Source: Verrucomicrobiota bacterium | GTDB lineage: Bacteria; Verrucomicrobiota; Verrucomicrobiia; Limisphaerales; JADJPG01 | Length of the DNA: 44,511 nt | Assembly: GCA_016713365.1 (NCBI GenBank) | Contig: JADJPG010000060.1 | Location: 1 to 44,511 of the forward strand | Direction of reading: 5' to 3' | Shown: piece by piece, positions 25,288 through 34,872 of the stretch | Layout: every line of letters starts with the position of its first letter | Numbering within the stretch: position 1 is the first letter of the stretch | Program-made: the position numbers and the translations under genes | The notes under the pieces: generated by a model | The model's database searches: none | What the model saw: the letters and a program-made list of their open reading frames with translations, nothing else | What the model was told of the DNA's origin: nothing

Positions 25288-26013
25288 ATGAACACGGAAT
25301 ATGGACCGGGCGTGTTCGCCACCACGCACTGGAGCGTTGTGCTGGCAGCGGGCGACGAGTATTCCGCGCGACAAGGCGAGGCGCTTGAGCAGTTATGCCA
25401 CAACTATTGGTATCCGCTCTACGCCTTCATTCGCCGCCGCGGCTACGACGAGCATGAGGCGAAGGATCTGACTCAAGGATTTTTTGCTCACCTGCTTGCG
25501 CGAAATCGTGTGGCGGTGGCGGATGCCAGCCGTGGGAAGTTCCGCACATTTTTGCTGGGGTCGGTGAATCATTTTCTCGCGAACGAATGGGATAGAACCC
25601 AGCGTTTGAAACGGGGGGGCGGGCAGTCCAGGATTTCACTCGATGACGATGATCAGGCCGAGGCCAGGTTTAAGCTGGAAGCACTAGACGCGTCACCGGA
25701 GGCGCAGTTCGATCGCAGTTGGGCTGAGGCCGTGATGGATTCGGTTCAGGAACGATTTCGTCGCGAATTGGTGGAGGCGGGTGATTTGGAGCGATTCGAA
25801 GTTCTGCAGCCGTTTTTGTTCGGGGATGAAGGAGGTTCATACGCCGATGCTGCAGCGCGGCTTGGAATCAGCGAAACGGGTGTTCGCTCGGTCGTGCATC
25901 GTCTTCGTAAGCGCTTTCGCGAGATCGTCAGGGCGGAGATTGCCCAGACAGTGGCCCGGCCTGAAGACATCGAGCCTGAGATTCGGCATTTGTTCGCGGC
26001 CCTCGGCAGCTGA
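25288..26013 (+). CDS. ECF-type RNA polymerase sigma factor
   Basis: A 241-aa sigma factor. Region 2 is at about residues 35-95 (HNYWYPLYAFIRRRGYDEHEAKDLTQGFF, with core-binding and -10 helices). Region 4 is at about 175-215 (EGGSYADAAARLGISETG followed by VRSVVHRLRKRFREIV, a helix-turn-helix for the -35 box). The start FATTHWSVVLAA and the aromatic/basic linker are typical of the ECF group that sits beside Ser/Thr kinases in Planctomycetes and Verrucomicrobia. There is no anti-sigma gene; in this group a neighbouring kinase is thought to take that part. The kinase gene starts 86 bases downstream. Confidence 0.92.
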   Translation: MNTEYGPGVFATTHWSVVLAAGDEYSARQGEALEQLCHNYWYPLYAFIRRRGYDEHEAKDLTQGFFAHLLARNRVAVADASRGKFRTFLLGSVNHFLANEWDRTQRLKRGGGQSRISLDDDDQAEARFKLEALDASPEAQFDRSWAEAVMDSVQERFRRELVEAGDLERFEVLQPFLFGDEGGSYADAAARLGISETGVRSVVHRLRKRFREIVRAEIAQTVARPEDIEPEIRHLFAALGS

Positions 26014-26052
26014 GAAATGCGCGCGGTGCGTGTGATCGGTCTCGGTCGGGCA

Positions 26053-26084
26053 ATTTTCTGCAACAGTCCGGGTGGACCGCTTTA
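26053..26084 (+). promoter_or_regulatory. Putative ECF promoter, copy 1 (upstream of the kinase gene)
   Basis: ATTTTCTGCAACAG (26053-26066), 12 bases, then GCTTTA (26079-26084). The same 14-mer with GCTTTA at the same spacing occurs at 29527, in front of the next large gene. Position, just before a start codon and just after an ECF sigma gene, suggests a -35 (TGCAACA) and a -10 (GCTTTA) read by that sigma factor. The function is inference; the match is seen directly. Confidence 0.6.
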
Positions 26085-26099
26085 GAATTACCTGAACCA

Positions 26100-29093
26100 T
26101 TGGTTCACAACGTGTCTGATAACGTAAAAACCGAAGTTTGCTGCCGACGCTGCGGAGCCGCCTTGCCGCCGGCGCGCTCTGGCGGCGTCTGTTCACGATG
26201 TCTTCTGGGGGTTGTGCTCGACGGAGGCGAAGGCGATCGGCCGCCTGAAATTGCTTCGATGAAGCACGGTTCAGAGTCGACACCTCCATCGGGCTCTCAA
26301 CGTTTCGGTCCGTATGATCTTCTTGATCTGATTGCGCGTGGAGGAATGGGAATCGTTTGGAAGGCGCGCCATCGCACTCTGAACCGCATCGTCGCCCTGA
26401 AGGTGGTGTCCGGCGGCTGGCTTGCGGATCCCATCATGGTCGCTCGTTTTCGCGCCGAGGCGACCGCGGCGGCCAGCTTGGATCATCCGAACATCGTTCC
26501 GATTTACGAAGTGGGCGAGCATGACGGTCAGCACTTCTACGCGATGAGGCTGGTCGAGGGCGGAACGCTGGCACAGAATTTGTCGGACGAATTCGCGACG
26601 GGCGAAGTGCGGATGGCAATGTCCGAGGCGGGCACGCGAGTCCTTGGTCGGCGGGATTCGCTGGTGCCCAAAGTGCGTCTGCTGACCACTCTCGCTCGTG
26701 CGGTTCACTATGCCCACCAGCGTGGAATTCTCCATCGCGACGTCAAGCCCGGGAACATTCTCGTAGACCCCGCTGGCGTACCTCACCTAATCGATTTCGG
26801 TCTCGCCAAGCTGATTGAAGCGGACAGCACGCTGACGCACACGCAGGCGATTCTTGGGACACCGAGCTACATGGCTCCGGAACAGGCGGCTGGTCAGACC
26901 AAACAAGTGACCACTGCGGTGGATGTTTACGGGCTCGGCGGCGTCTTGTATGCGCTGATCACGGGACACCCTCCGTTTGCCGGCGGCACGACGCTGGAAA
27001 CCATCCGGCAGGTGCTTGAGCGTGAGCCGCGGCGACCGTCAGCGTTGAACTCACTTGTCGATCGCGATCTGGAAATCATTTGTCTGAAATGTCTCGCGAA
27101 ACATCCTGGAGATCGCTACGGGTCCGCACTTGCTCTGGCGGAGGATCTCGAACGCTGGCTCGCGGGTGAAAGTATCTTGGCGCGACCCGGCTCCGCAAGT
27201 GAGCGGATGGTGCGCTGGATCCGGAGGAACAAATCTCGTGCGGCATTAATTGCTTCAGCGCTGGTGGTTCTTGTCTCCGCGATGGCTTTCATCTCGGCGA
27301 TGAATCTTCGCCTTTCACGAACGCAGAAGCAGCTTGCGGAGGTCGCGGAACAGCAGCGGCGGGATCTGGTTCGCCTGAACGTGGCGACGGGCAACCGTCT
27401 GGCGGCCTCGGGCGATGGCCTGGCCGCGCTCGAATCGTTCGCCGAGGCCGCGCGCCTTGATGCGAGGGATCCGGCGCGCAGTGAGATTCATCGGCTGCGA
27501 TTTCACGCTACGCTGGCTCATCAGCCCCGGTTGGAGCATGTGCTGATGCACACGGGAACTGTTGTTTGCGTGCGGCTCAGTGCGGACGAAACACGTGTCG
27601 TTACGGCGAGCCGGGATCGGACGGTGCGGGTTTGGGATGCTCGAACAGGTGAAGCGCTTGCTGCGCCTTTCGTTCATCCGGCGGGATTGGCGTGGGCGGA
27701 CTTCGCCGATGAAGACCGATTGATTCTCACCCGGACACAGGCAGGGGAGGTTCGCGGGTGGCGCTCGGACTCCGGCGCTCTCGCTTTCGGCCCATTCACC
27801 GGCAACGCCGTAAACAGCCCGCGCGAGGGAATTCCGACGGCGCTGACTATTTCTCCGAGTGGACAACGATTCGTGGTGCTGAAGCGTCGAGCGATCGAGA
27901 TTCGTCGTGTGGCGGATGGCGAGTTGGATGGGGAGGTGATTGCGTGCGCCGCGCGTCCGAACCAGGCGTTGTTTACTCCGGATGGGCTGCGGCTCGCGAT
28001 CTTGCTGGAAGCAGGCCCGGTGCTTCTGCGGGACCTAAATGCCAGAACGACCCGGACATTGGCCGTTGGTTCGTTGGGCTGGCGAAATGGTGCGTGGTCG
28101 CCCGATGGCAATTGGCTCGCGCTGTCGAGTCCTGCGTTTGAGGTTCGATTCCTCGATGGCAGCAACGGACGTCTCCGACCGCTCAAGCTGAAGCATGAAG
28201 ACACGGCGCTCGGACTACAGTGGACACAGGCGGGCGAACGTCTGTTGACCTGGAGTTACGATGGGACGGCACGTGTCTTTGAAGCGGAGTCAGGGCGGCC
28301 GCTGTTTCCGCCGTTGCGTCACGCCGGACAGATTTATTGGGCCAGTTTGAGCAGTGATGGCAAACGAATCGCCACTGCGGGATGGGATGGATTGGTTAAC
28401 GTGTGGGACGCGCAAACGGGCGAGCGGTCGCGGGAAACGATCCGACATCGAAACCAGGCGCGGGATGTCGTGTGGGACCGGGGCGGTCGCCGTTTGATAT
28501 CGGTAGGGACCGATGGCACTGCTCGCGTATGGCAGGTTGCTGAACATGATTACGCGCGATTTCGAGGTGCGCACGACAGTCCGGTGCAGACCACTGCCTT
28601 CAGTCCGGGTGGCGACCAACTAGCGGTCCTGGGTCTCACTCCGGAAGTGCGGGTGTGGACGACGATCAACCCTCCAGAGTCGAGTGCGCCTGTGGTCCTG
28701 AAGCATCCTTACCGTGCCCTGGCGGCGGCGTGGCTGGATCACAGGCGATTGGTGACGAGCTGCACTGATGACCAATTTCGCACGTGGGATGTGACCGGGG
28801 CGAGGTTGGTGGAGACAGTGCCCATTGGTGGTGCGGTGCGGGATCGGTTGACGGAGAGATTCTCCTCAGATGGACGATTCTTCGCGGTATTGTTGCCACG
28901 CCGGCCTTCGACGATTTGGCGGACGGCCAGTGGCGAGCTGCACTTTGCATTGGGAAATCGTGCGGCGAGGGCCATTGCGTTTTCGCCGGATAACAGCCAC
29001 GTGGCGATGGTGTCGGATGCAACCGTCGAGGTGTGGGATCTTGCATCAGGGAAATCGAGAGGTGGCGCGATGAAACTTGCGGCGGGGGTTTGA
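26100..29093 (+). CDS. Membrane Ser/Thr protein kinase with zinc ribbon and WD40 repeats (3' end frameshifted)
   Basis: Order of parts: zinc ribbon at residues 14-37 (CCRRCGAALP ... CSRCLLG); a Hanks-type kinase at about 72-345 with ARGGMGIVWKARH (glycine loop), ALKVV (Lys), HRDVKPGN (catalytic loop), DFGLAK and GTPSYMAPEQA; a membrane helix at about 380-402 (AALIASALVVLVSAMAFIS); a short coiled coil; then extracytoplasmic WD40 repeats from about 475, e.g. VVTASRDRTVRVWDARTGE and RIATAGWDGLVNVWDAQTGE. All catalytic residues are present. The start is uncertain: TTG 26100 or GTG 26112. The frame ends early because of an extra G in the run 29084-29088; the WD40 domain continues in the next entry. 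Probably the signal-sensing partner of the ECF factor. Confidence 0.9.
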   Translation: MVHNVSDNVKTEVCCRRCGAALPPARSGGVCSRCLLGVVLDGGEGDRPPEIASMKHGSESTPPSGSQRFGPYDLLDLIARGGMGIVWKARHRTLNRIVALKVVSGGWLADPIMVARFRAEATAAASLDHPNIVPIYEVGEHDGQHFYAMRLVEGGTLAQNLSDEFATGEVRMAMSEAGTRVLGRRDSLVPKVRLLTTLARAVHYAHQRGILHRDVKPGNILVDPAGVPHLIDFGLAKLIEADSTLTHTQAILGTPSYMAPEQAAGQTKQVTTAVDVYGLGGVLYALITGHPPFAGGTTLETIRQVLEREPRRPSALNSLVDRDLEIICLKCLAKHPGDRYGSALALAEDLERWLAGESILARPGSASERMVRWIRRNKSRAALIASALVVLVSAMAFISAMNLRLSRTQKQLAEVAEQQRRDLVRLNVATGNRLAASGDGLAALESFAEAARLDARDPARSEIHRLRFHATLAHQPRLEHVLMHTGTVVCVRLSADETRVVTASRDRTVRVWDARTGEALAAPFVHPAGLAWADFADEDRLILTRTQAGEVRGWRSDSGALAFGPFTGNAVNSPREGIPTALTISPSGQRFVVLKRRAIEIRRVADGELDGEVIACAARPNQALFTPDGLRLAILLEAGPVLLRDLNARTTRTLAVGSLGWRNGAWSPDGNWLALSSPAFEVRFLDGSNGRLRPLKLKHEDTALGLQWTQAGERLLTWSYDGTARVFEAESGRPLFPPLRHAGQIYWASLSSDGKRIATAGWDGLVNVWDAQTGERSRETIRHRNQARDVVWDRGGRRLISVGTDGTARVWQVAEHDYARFRGAHDSPVQTTAFSPGGDQLAVLGLTPEVRVWTTINPPESSAPVVLKHPYRALAAAWLDHRRLVTSCTDDQFRTWDVTGARLVETVPIGGAVRDRLTERFSSDGRFFAVLLPRRPSTIWRTASGELHFALGNRAARAIAFSPDNSHVAMVSDATVEVWDLASGKSRGGAMKLAAGV

Positions 29094-29493
29094 TCCGGCC
29101 GCGGTGGCTGTGGATTCATCGGGCCGAAGAGTTGCCGTGGGGGCATCTGATTTCTCGGTGACCATCTTTTCTTATCCCGAGGGCAAGCTGCTGGCTGGGC
29201 CGATGGCCCATTCTGGCGTGGTGCGCGCCATTGCGTTTTCGCCGGATGGTCGTGTGGTGGTGTCGGGCAGCCAAGACCAAACCATGCGCTTGTGGGATGC
29301 GGCGACCGGCGAACCTTTGGGCGCGCCGATGGTTCACGACAGCTGGGTGCTGGATGTGACGGTCCGGGCCGATGGCCTCGCGTTCGCCACGGGTGGCAAT
29401 GATCGCATCGCCCGGATTTGGGAGATTCCCTCGACCGCTTCCACCGTCGAGGAGCTCTTATCCCTCGCACGGCGCGCTAACGGCGGGCGTTAG
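29077..29493 (+). CDS. C-terminal WD40 repeats of the kinase, in the shifted frame
   Basis: This frame overlaps the end of the kinase frame by 17 bases and continues its WD40 propeller: VAVDSSGRRVAVGASDFSVT, then VVRAIAFSPDGRVVVSGSQD with TMRLWDAATGEPLG, then GLAFATGGNDRIARIWEIP. It ends with a helix VEELLSLARRANGGR, the usual end of these kinases. If one G is removed from the run at 29084-29088 the kinase reads through AAG-FDPAAVAVD into this frame, giving about 1130 residues in all. I regard it as part of the kinase gene, not a separate gene; its apparent start is only TTG. Confidence 0.8.
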   Translation: MRRGFDPAAVAVDSSGRRVAVGASDFSVTIFSYPEGKLLAGPMAHSGVVRAIAFSPDGRVVVSGSQDQTMRLWDAATGEPLGAPMVHDSWVLDVTVRADGLAFATGGNDRIARIWEIPSTASTVEELLSLARRANGGR

Positions 29494-29526
29494 TCGGCTT
29501 TTTGTGACGCATCAGGGAGCTGGGAG

Positions 29527-29558
29527 ATTTTCTGCAACAGCGCGGAGGAATTGCTTTA
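29527..29558 (+). promoter_or_regulatory. Putative ECF promoter, copy 2 (upstream of the LamG/RCC1 gene)
   Basis: ATTTTCTGCAACAG (29527-29540), 12 bases, GCTTTA (29553-29558): the same element and spacing as at 26053. The ATG at 29568 is only nine bases past the presumed -10 box, so the transcript would be almost leaderless, or the start of transcription lies further in. Confidence 0.6.
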
Positions 29559-29567
29559 TGCAATGGT

Positions 29568-32500
29568 ATGAAACAACTCCTTTGCTTCTGGGCGCGGCTG
29601 GTGGGCTTGTGCATGGCTTTCATCGCGATGTTGAGCGGTGTGGTCTACGCGCAGGTCGGGCCGGGCCATTCCATGCTTTTTGATTCGGCTGGTGCCCGAA
29701 TGACCATCACCAATGTCACACTGTCGCCACCGTGGTCGGTTGAGTTATGGGTGAAACGAATTGATGGGAAGGGACCGTCAGCTCCGCTCTTTGCGAGTTC
29801 CGCCGCTTCGTTGAGGCTGGAGCAATACCAGGCGAACCGTCGCGTCGGCTTCACCCAGACGGGCGTGGATGATTTCGAGTTTGATTACGTCGCGCCCTCG
29901 AATGAATGGGTCCACCTGACGTTTGTGGGCGCGGCCCAGGAGACGTGCCTGCTCGTAAACGGAAAGTTCCATTCGTGTCTGAACATCCGCTCGTTTCTCC
30001 CACTGGAATACTTCGGTTCCATCCCGTCCGCATCGACGGAACAGTTGCGCGCCGAGGTTGATGAGGTTCGAGTCTGGCGGGTCGAGCGCACGGAAGCGGA
30101 GGTTCAGGCAAGCATGCGACGCCGACTGCGCGGCGCGGAGCAGGGGCTGGTTGGGTATTGGAACTTCGACGGGAGCAGCTCAACCGTTGTCTCAAATCAA
30201 GTGTTCCGCACCGTCGGAGCGACCAACTTTATCGCACCGAACGCATCGGTGACTCAGCTATCTCGGCGGACTTCAAATGTTCTTTTCGCCCCGGATTTCG
30301 CCGAGCCACGCTTTGAGCCGGGGCAGGTCCACGAAACGATTCTCCGCGCTCGAGTTCACCCGGGAAACCTGCCGACGACGGTGCAGCTGTTGCTGGGGAC
30401 GACATTAACCGAATCGGGCACCACCATCGATCACCTCCCGACCAGCACGCAGAGTTATTCGGTGGTAAGCAATACTGTTCGCAGTATCGAGCTCCCGTTT
30501 GCGTTTCCGGCGGATGGGCGGGTCATTCACGCGCGTCTGGTGGCGAGTAATGAAGTGGGAGTCAGCTACAGTGGGGCGTACGCATGGTCGCCCATTATGG
30601 AGCGCACCGAAGCGGAATCGATCTTTTTGGAGTGCGGGACAGTGCGAGAGAATCGAGGTGCCAGCGCCTACTTTCGGCCGATCGCATTTGCGACGGGGCT
30701 GGAACACAGTCTGGCTCTGAGCACCGATGGTCGGGTTCGTGGGTGGGGGTCCCCCAACTTTTTTGCGGATGCTCCGCCGTCTTCGGCTACGAATGTGATC
30801 GCGATCACAGCGGGTGAGAGGCACAGCATGGCGCTTCGCGCCGACGGGCGGGTGCTGGTCTGGGGCTTGAATACTTCTGGGCAGGCGACGGTGCCGGCGG
30901 GGCTGGTGGACATTGTGGCGATTGCGGCGGGCTACAACCACAACCTCGCTTTGCGACGGGATGGTCGCGTTTTCGCCTGGGGCGCGAACGATGCCGGGCA
31001 ATCTGTGGTGCCGGTGGGAATGACGAATATTTCGGCGGTGGCTGCGGGTTGGCGGCACAATCTGGTGTTGCGCGAGGATGGCTCGGTGAGTGGTTGGGGC
31101 GACAATACCCACGGACAATTGAACGTGCCGGCTTCGATGACGAACGTGGTGACGTTGGCCGCAGGAGAAGCTCACAGCGGGGCGCTCACGGCCGACGGTC
31201 GCGTCATCACCTGGGGTCGTTCGGACTACGCCCGGCCTGATTTGGCTGCTGGAATTACGAATGCCGTGGCCGTGTCACTTGGCTCGCGTCATGTCCTTGT
31301 CCTCCTTGCGGACGGACGTTTGGTGACTTGGGGTGACAATGAATACGGTCAGTTGAATGTGTCGCTGGCCACGACAAACGTGGTGGTGTGTGCGACAGGT
31401 TTTTTCCACGGCCTGGCGATGGCGCGTGATGGATCGATTGCGGCCTGGGGTGAGAACCAACATGGTCAGGGATATCCAATTCCGCCGAAGATTCGACCGT
31501 CGGTGCCAGTGGTGGCGGAGCCCGCGACCTTTACGGCAACGATGGCAACCGATCGGGTCCGATACTCGATTACGAACGACGCCGCCGTATTCGAGATGTG
31601 GCAGGACGTCGAAGTGGCCGACACCACGGGGCCTAGGATGACTTTGTTGGGTCTGAGTTATCTGCTTCAGCCTTACCTCGCGGCATTTGTCGATCCAGGT
31701 TGCGTGGCAGTGGACGCCTGCGACGGTCCGCTGCTGGTGACGACAAACGGGGTGGTGGATGTAGCCCAACCGGGACACTACGTCATATCCTACCAGTCGA
31801 CGGATGCAGCAGGCCATTCATCGACCATTTCGCGAGTGGTTGTCGTGGATTCGCCGCTGGTCGCGGAGGGGCTAAATGTCTGGTCGGGTGGGAAGGCTGT
31901 GGACGGCGCCGGATACTGGTTTGATCCGGGCAATTGGTCTCTGGGCGTGATTCCTCGAAATGAGGCGGGCAGGCATTCTTCGGTGCGTATTGTCGGTCCC
32001 CCGGGAGCTACTCGGCCGAAAGTCACACTCGATACCTTTGCGATAATCGATGAACTCACCGTGGAAGCCGCCGAGTTGGCCATGAACGGGGAACTGTATA
32101 TCGATGGAGATTCGATCACCAACAGCGGGCTGATTCGTATCGGCACCACGAATGATCCAGGCTTTCTCAGTTTTCTGACATCGGACGGGACCGCTCGTTT
32201 TGCCACCACGGGGCCGGGCACGTCGGGGCAGATTGAACTGGCACCAGGTGGATTCATCGATGTGGTTTCATCGGCACCAAACCCGCCCAGCATTTTGCAC
32301 AACGGCCCGGGACACCAAATTGCCGGCGGCGGACGCATCGACGTCGCCTCTTTGATCAACGAGGGATCGATTTCAGCCGATGGTGCCCACAGCGCCCACC
32401 CTCAAGAGACCATGGATATTTTTCTCCGAAGACTCGTAAATCGCGGGATGATTGAGTCTCGCGAGAATGGATTAGCCCAGTTGAATTGGTTTAGCGGTGC

Positions 32501-34844
32501 TTCGTTGGATAATACGAACGGGCTGATTCTTGCGAGACGGACGAGAATTAATAACTCGGGGATCAAGTCGAGGGACAACGGCGGCAGCGCCCCGATAGTC
32601 TGCGGTGGAACGCTGGCGGCATTGGAGGAGGGATATCTGAGGATCGGTTCAGACGCGGCGAATTCCATCGGGCTGACGTTTAATGGTGTCCGATTTACCA
32701 ATGATGTTTCCAGTTCGATTCAGGTGGTTGGTCGTGTGGAGTTGAAAGACTGCGACCTTCTCGCACCGCTTCTTTGGGGCCAGACCAATGGTGGCAACAG
32801 TGTCCTCATTTCAGGGACAATCCGAAATCAAGCAACGCAGTCGATGGGAACGCTGAACAATTTTACCTCAGTCGAGCTGCTACTTCTCAGCGATGTGACT
32901 TTTGAGGGGACTGGAACTTGGCGATTTCCGTATTCAAGCTCACATAAGATTTTTGGTACGGCGGTGGTGCTGACCAATGGGCCAGGCCACACCATTGCGG
33001 GAGCTGGCTCAATACTCGGTAGTGGATTCACAGTGGTGAATGAAGGAACGATCGAGGCGGATGTGCCGGGAGATTGGTTCCGGATCGAATCGGGCAGGCC
33101 GGACGTGTTTGCGTTTCGGGACGGCATCAATCGCGGTGAACTCGGAGCTCGTAACGGCGGACGGTTGGAGTTGGTGGCGCAAATTGGCAGCGTAATGGAG
33201 CATCACGGAATCATCCGGGCGGCAGGGTCCAATGGTAATCATCGTTCGACGGTGACCATTTCCGGCGTGGTAAACGGTACGGGATCCTTGATCGCAGAGA
33301 ACGGAGGGCGGATTGTTCTTCGTCCCGATGCGGAAGTGTACACGCTGGGTGAGATTGAGATCGGACCACTCAGTGCGCTGGAATGGAATAGCCAGAACCT
33401 ATTCGCACCGATCGCCGTTCAACGGGGTGGGCAGCTAGACGTCACTGGTGTGTGCATGATGTCTGAACCTTTGTCGATGTTTGGAATGATTCGATTTCAC
33501 TCCGGTGGAGTGCTGGTTGTTCCTGATATCGCGGGTGACGGATATGTTTACGATCCTGAGTCGCATCCTTCACTTGATTACGGCGAAACCTGGGTGGAGA
33601 GGGCAATCCGGCCGCAGGGTTTTCAGAAGTACACGGCAGGAGTATTGCGATTCGATTCCCTGTCAGCGGGCGATGCATTCGCGACGATGGAAATGGACTT
33701 ATACGGGCCCACTGCTGAGCAGCAGGATCGTATCGAGGTGCGGCGAGCGTTTGCCGCCACGGGAGCGCGACTGGACCTGCGTTTTCACTTTGAGCCATCA
33801 CCGAGTGATGTGTTCACCCTGGTTCAGTCGGCGACTCCGGGCATCACTGTCATCTCCAACTTGAGTGATGTTTCGTTTGGCCAGGTACACCGCGTGACTC
33901 CCGACTACGGCCAGTATCAAGGCGAGGAGTTTGTGGGCGATGTGTTCTTCCTGCCGGACCGCATCTACTTGACCAACGTTCGTCGCCTCAGCGCATTGGC
34001 TTTATCTGCGCCTCGGTCGGATCCGAGTGAACCGAATCTGCTATTCGTCGACGCACTGGCGGCACCGGGGCAACATTACATCTGGCAACAAAGCACTACG
34101 ATGCTTCCCGGATCATGGCGGAATATCAGCGAGGAGACCTGGCTCGGACGCAGTGACGCTGGCTTGATCTTCAATCGCACGGGCGGCGCTTATGAGTTTT
34201 TCCGGGCAGTGGACCGCAGCCTTCCGTGTCTCAGTTATCCTCCCGGCTTGGTTCACGCATGGCTCGGTGCGGATGCCAGGGACAGCGTAGGGACAAATCA
34301 TGTGGCTTTTCTCGAAGGCATTGGCCTGGCGGAGGGTAGGGTCGGATCGGGATTTAAGTTTGATGGGGTTGATGATCGATTGCATCTCGGCGCGGCTACG
34401 ATTCCGGCGGGAGGCGGTGTCGGAGGCTGGACGGTGTCAATGTGGGTGCGGAGAGAGGATTCGCTGGACGCTTCCAGCGCCTTGCTCATGAACAGCACGC
34501 ACGCGTTGAAGCTCGAACAGTACGGCACTCCGGACCGACGGGTAGGGTTTACAGAATTCGGGGTCGACGATTTCAGTTTTCCCTTCACCGTTTCGCACGA
34601 GTGGACACATCTGGTCTTCAAGGACACGGTGGTGGGCACCCGACTCTTCGCCAATGGTGTTTCTGTCTCATTGAATCCGAATCGTATTCCGCTGCCTCTG
34701 GAGTATCTCGGCGGACCGGTGGGTGATCGATTGCGTGGTGGTATTGACGAGGTCCTCGTCTTCAATCGTGAACTCAACGAAATGGAAATTCAGGGTCTCG
34801 CGCAGCGGCCGAGGATACCTGGAGTTTGCCGAGACGCTCAGTAA
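29568..34844 (+). CDS. Giant secreted LamG-RCC1-DUF5011-like-LamG protein
   Basis: The 1758-aa product starts with a signal peptide (hydrophobic LVGLCMAFIAMLSGVVYA, cleaved before Q). A LamG-like lectin domain fills residues 30-205. Seven RCC1-type repeats follow at about 370-640, each with a HxxALxxDGRVxxWG core and a GQxxVP turn, presumably a seven-bladed propeller. A DUF5011/HYR-like domain lies at about 685-762 (FVDPGCVAVDACDGPL). Then come about 700 residues of Asn/Gly-rich beta repeat (NSGLIRIGTTN, NEGSISADG, NRGMIES), like passenger beta-helices. A second LamG domain ends the protein; it repeats the first one's wording (LEQYGTPDRRVGFTEFGVDD against LEQYQANRRVGFTQTGVDD). No membrane anchor is seen. 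Probably an extracellular binding or matrix protein controlled by the adjacent ECF factor. Confidence 0.85.
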   Translation: MKQLLCFWARLVGLCMAFIAMLSGVVYAQVGPGHSMLFDSAGARMTITNVTLSPPWSVELWVKRIDGKGPSAPLFASSAASLRLEQYQANRRVGFTQTGVDDFEFDYVAPSNEWVHLTFVGAAQETCLLVNGKFHSCLNIRSFLPLEYFGSIPSASTEQLRAEVDEVRVWRVERTEAEVQASMRRRLRGAEQGLVGYWNFDGSSSTVVSNQVFRTVGATNFIAPNASVTQLSRRTSNVLFAPDFAEPRFEPGQVHETILRARVHPGNLPTTVQLLLGTTLTESGTTIDHLPTSTQSYSVVSNTVRSIELPFAFPADGRVIHARLVASNEVGVSYSGAYAWSPIMERTEAESIFLECGTVRENRGASAYFRPIAFATGLEHSLALSTDGRVRGWGSPNFFADAPPSSATNVIAITAGERHSMALRADGRVLVWGLNTSGQATVPAGLVDIVAIAAGYNHNLALRRDGRVFAWGANDAGQSVVPVGMTNISAVAAGWRHNLVLREDGSVSGWGDNTHGQLNVPASMTNVVTLAAGEAHSGALTADGRVITWGRSDYARPDLAAGITNAVAVSLGSRHVLVLLADGRLVTWGDNEYGQLNVSLATTNVVVCATGFFHGLAMARDGSIAAWGENQHGQGYPIPPKIRPSVPVVAEPATFTATMATDRVRYSITNDAAVFEMWQDVEVADTTGPRMTLLGLSYLLQPYLAAFVDPGCVAVDACDGPLLVTTNGVVDVAQPGHYVISYQSTDAAGHSSTISRVVVVDSPLVAEGLNVWSGGKAVDGAGYWFDPGNWSLGVIPRNEAGRHSSVRIVGPPGATRPKVTLDTFAIIDELTVEAAELAMNGELYIDGDSITNSGLIRIGTTNDPGFLSFLTSDGTARFATTGPGTSGQIELAPGGFIDVVSSAPNPPSILHNGPGHQIAGGGRIDVASLINEGSISADGAHSAHPQETMDIFLRRLVNRGMIESRENGLAQLNWFSGASLDNTNGLILARRTRINNSGIKSRDNGGSAPIVCGGTLAALEEGYLRIGSDAANSIGLTFNGVRFTNDVSSSIQVVGRVELKDCDLLAPLLWGQTNGGNSVLISGTIRNQATQSMGTLNNFTSVELLLLSDVTFEGTGTWRFPYSSSHKIFGTAVVLTNGPGHTIAGAGSILGSGFTVVNEGTIEADVPGDWFRIESGRPDVFAFRDGINRGELGARNGGRLELVAQIGSVMEHHGIIRAAGSNGNHRSTVTISGVVNGTGSLIAENGGRIVLRPDAEVYTLGEIEIGPLSALEWNSQNLFAPIAVQRGGQLDVTGVCMMSEPLSMFGMIRFHSGGVLVVPDIAGDGYVYDPESHPSLDYGETWVERAIRPQGFQKYTAGVLRFDSLSAGDAFATMEMDLYGPTAEQQDRIEVRRAFAATGARLDLRFHFEPSPSDVFTLVQSATPGITVISNLSDVSFGQVHRVTPDYGQYQGEEFVGDVFFLPDRIYLTNVRRLSALALSAPRSDPSEPNLLFVDALAAPGQHYIWQQSTTMLPGSWRNISEETWLGRSDAGLIFNRTGGAYEFFRAVDRSLPCLSYPPGLVHAWLGADARDSVGTNHVAFLEGIGLAEGRVGSGFKFDGVDDRLHLGAATIPAGGGVGGWTVSMWVRREDSLDASSALLMNSTHALKLEQYGTPDRRVGFTEFGVDDFSFPFTVSHEWTHLVFKDTVVGTRLFANGVSVSLNPNRIPLPLEYLGGPVGDRLRGGIDEVLVFNRELNEMEIQGLAQRPRIPGVCRDAQ

Positions 34845-34872
34845 CCACCTAACCCAAGTTCAGGTGAGTCGA

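Noticed and set aside
29558..29683. Earlier ATG (29558) behind GGAGG as start of the giant secreted protein
   Set aside because: It opens a different, short frame; the signal peptide is in the frame starting at 29568.
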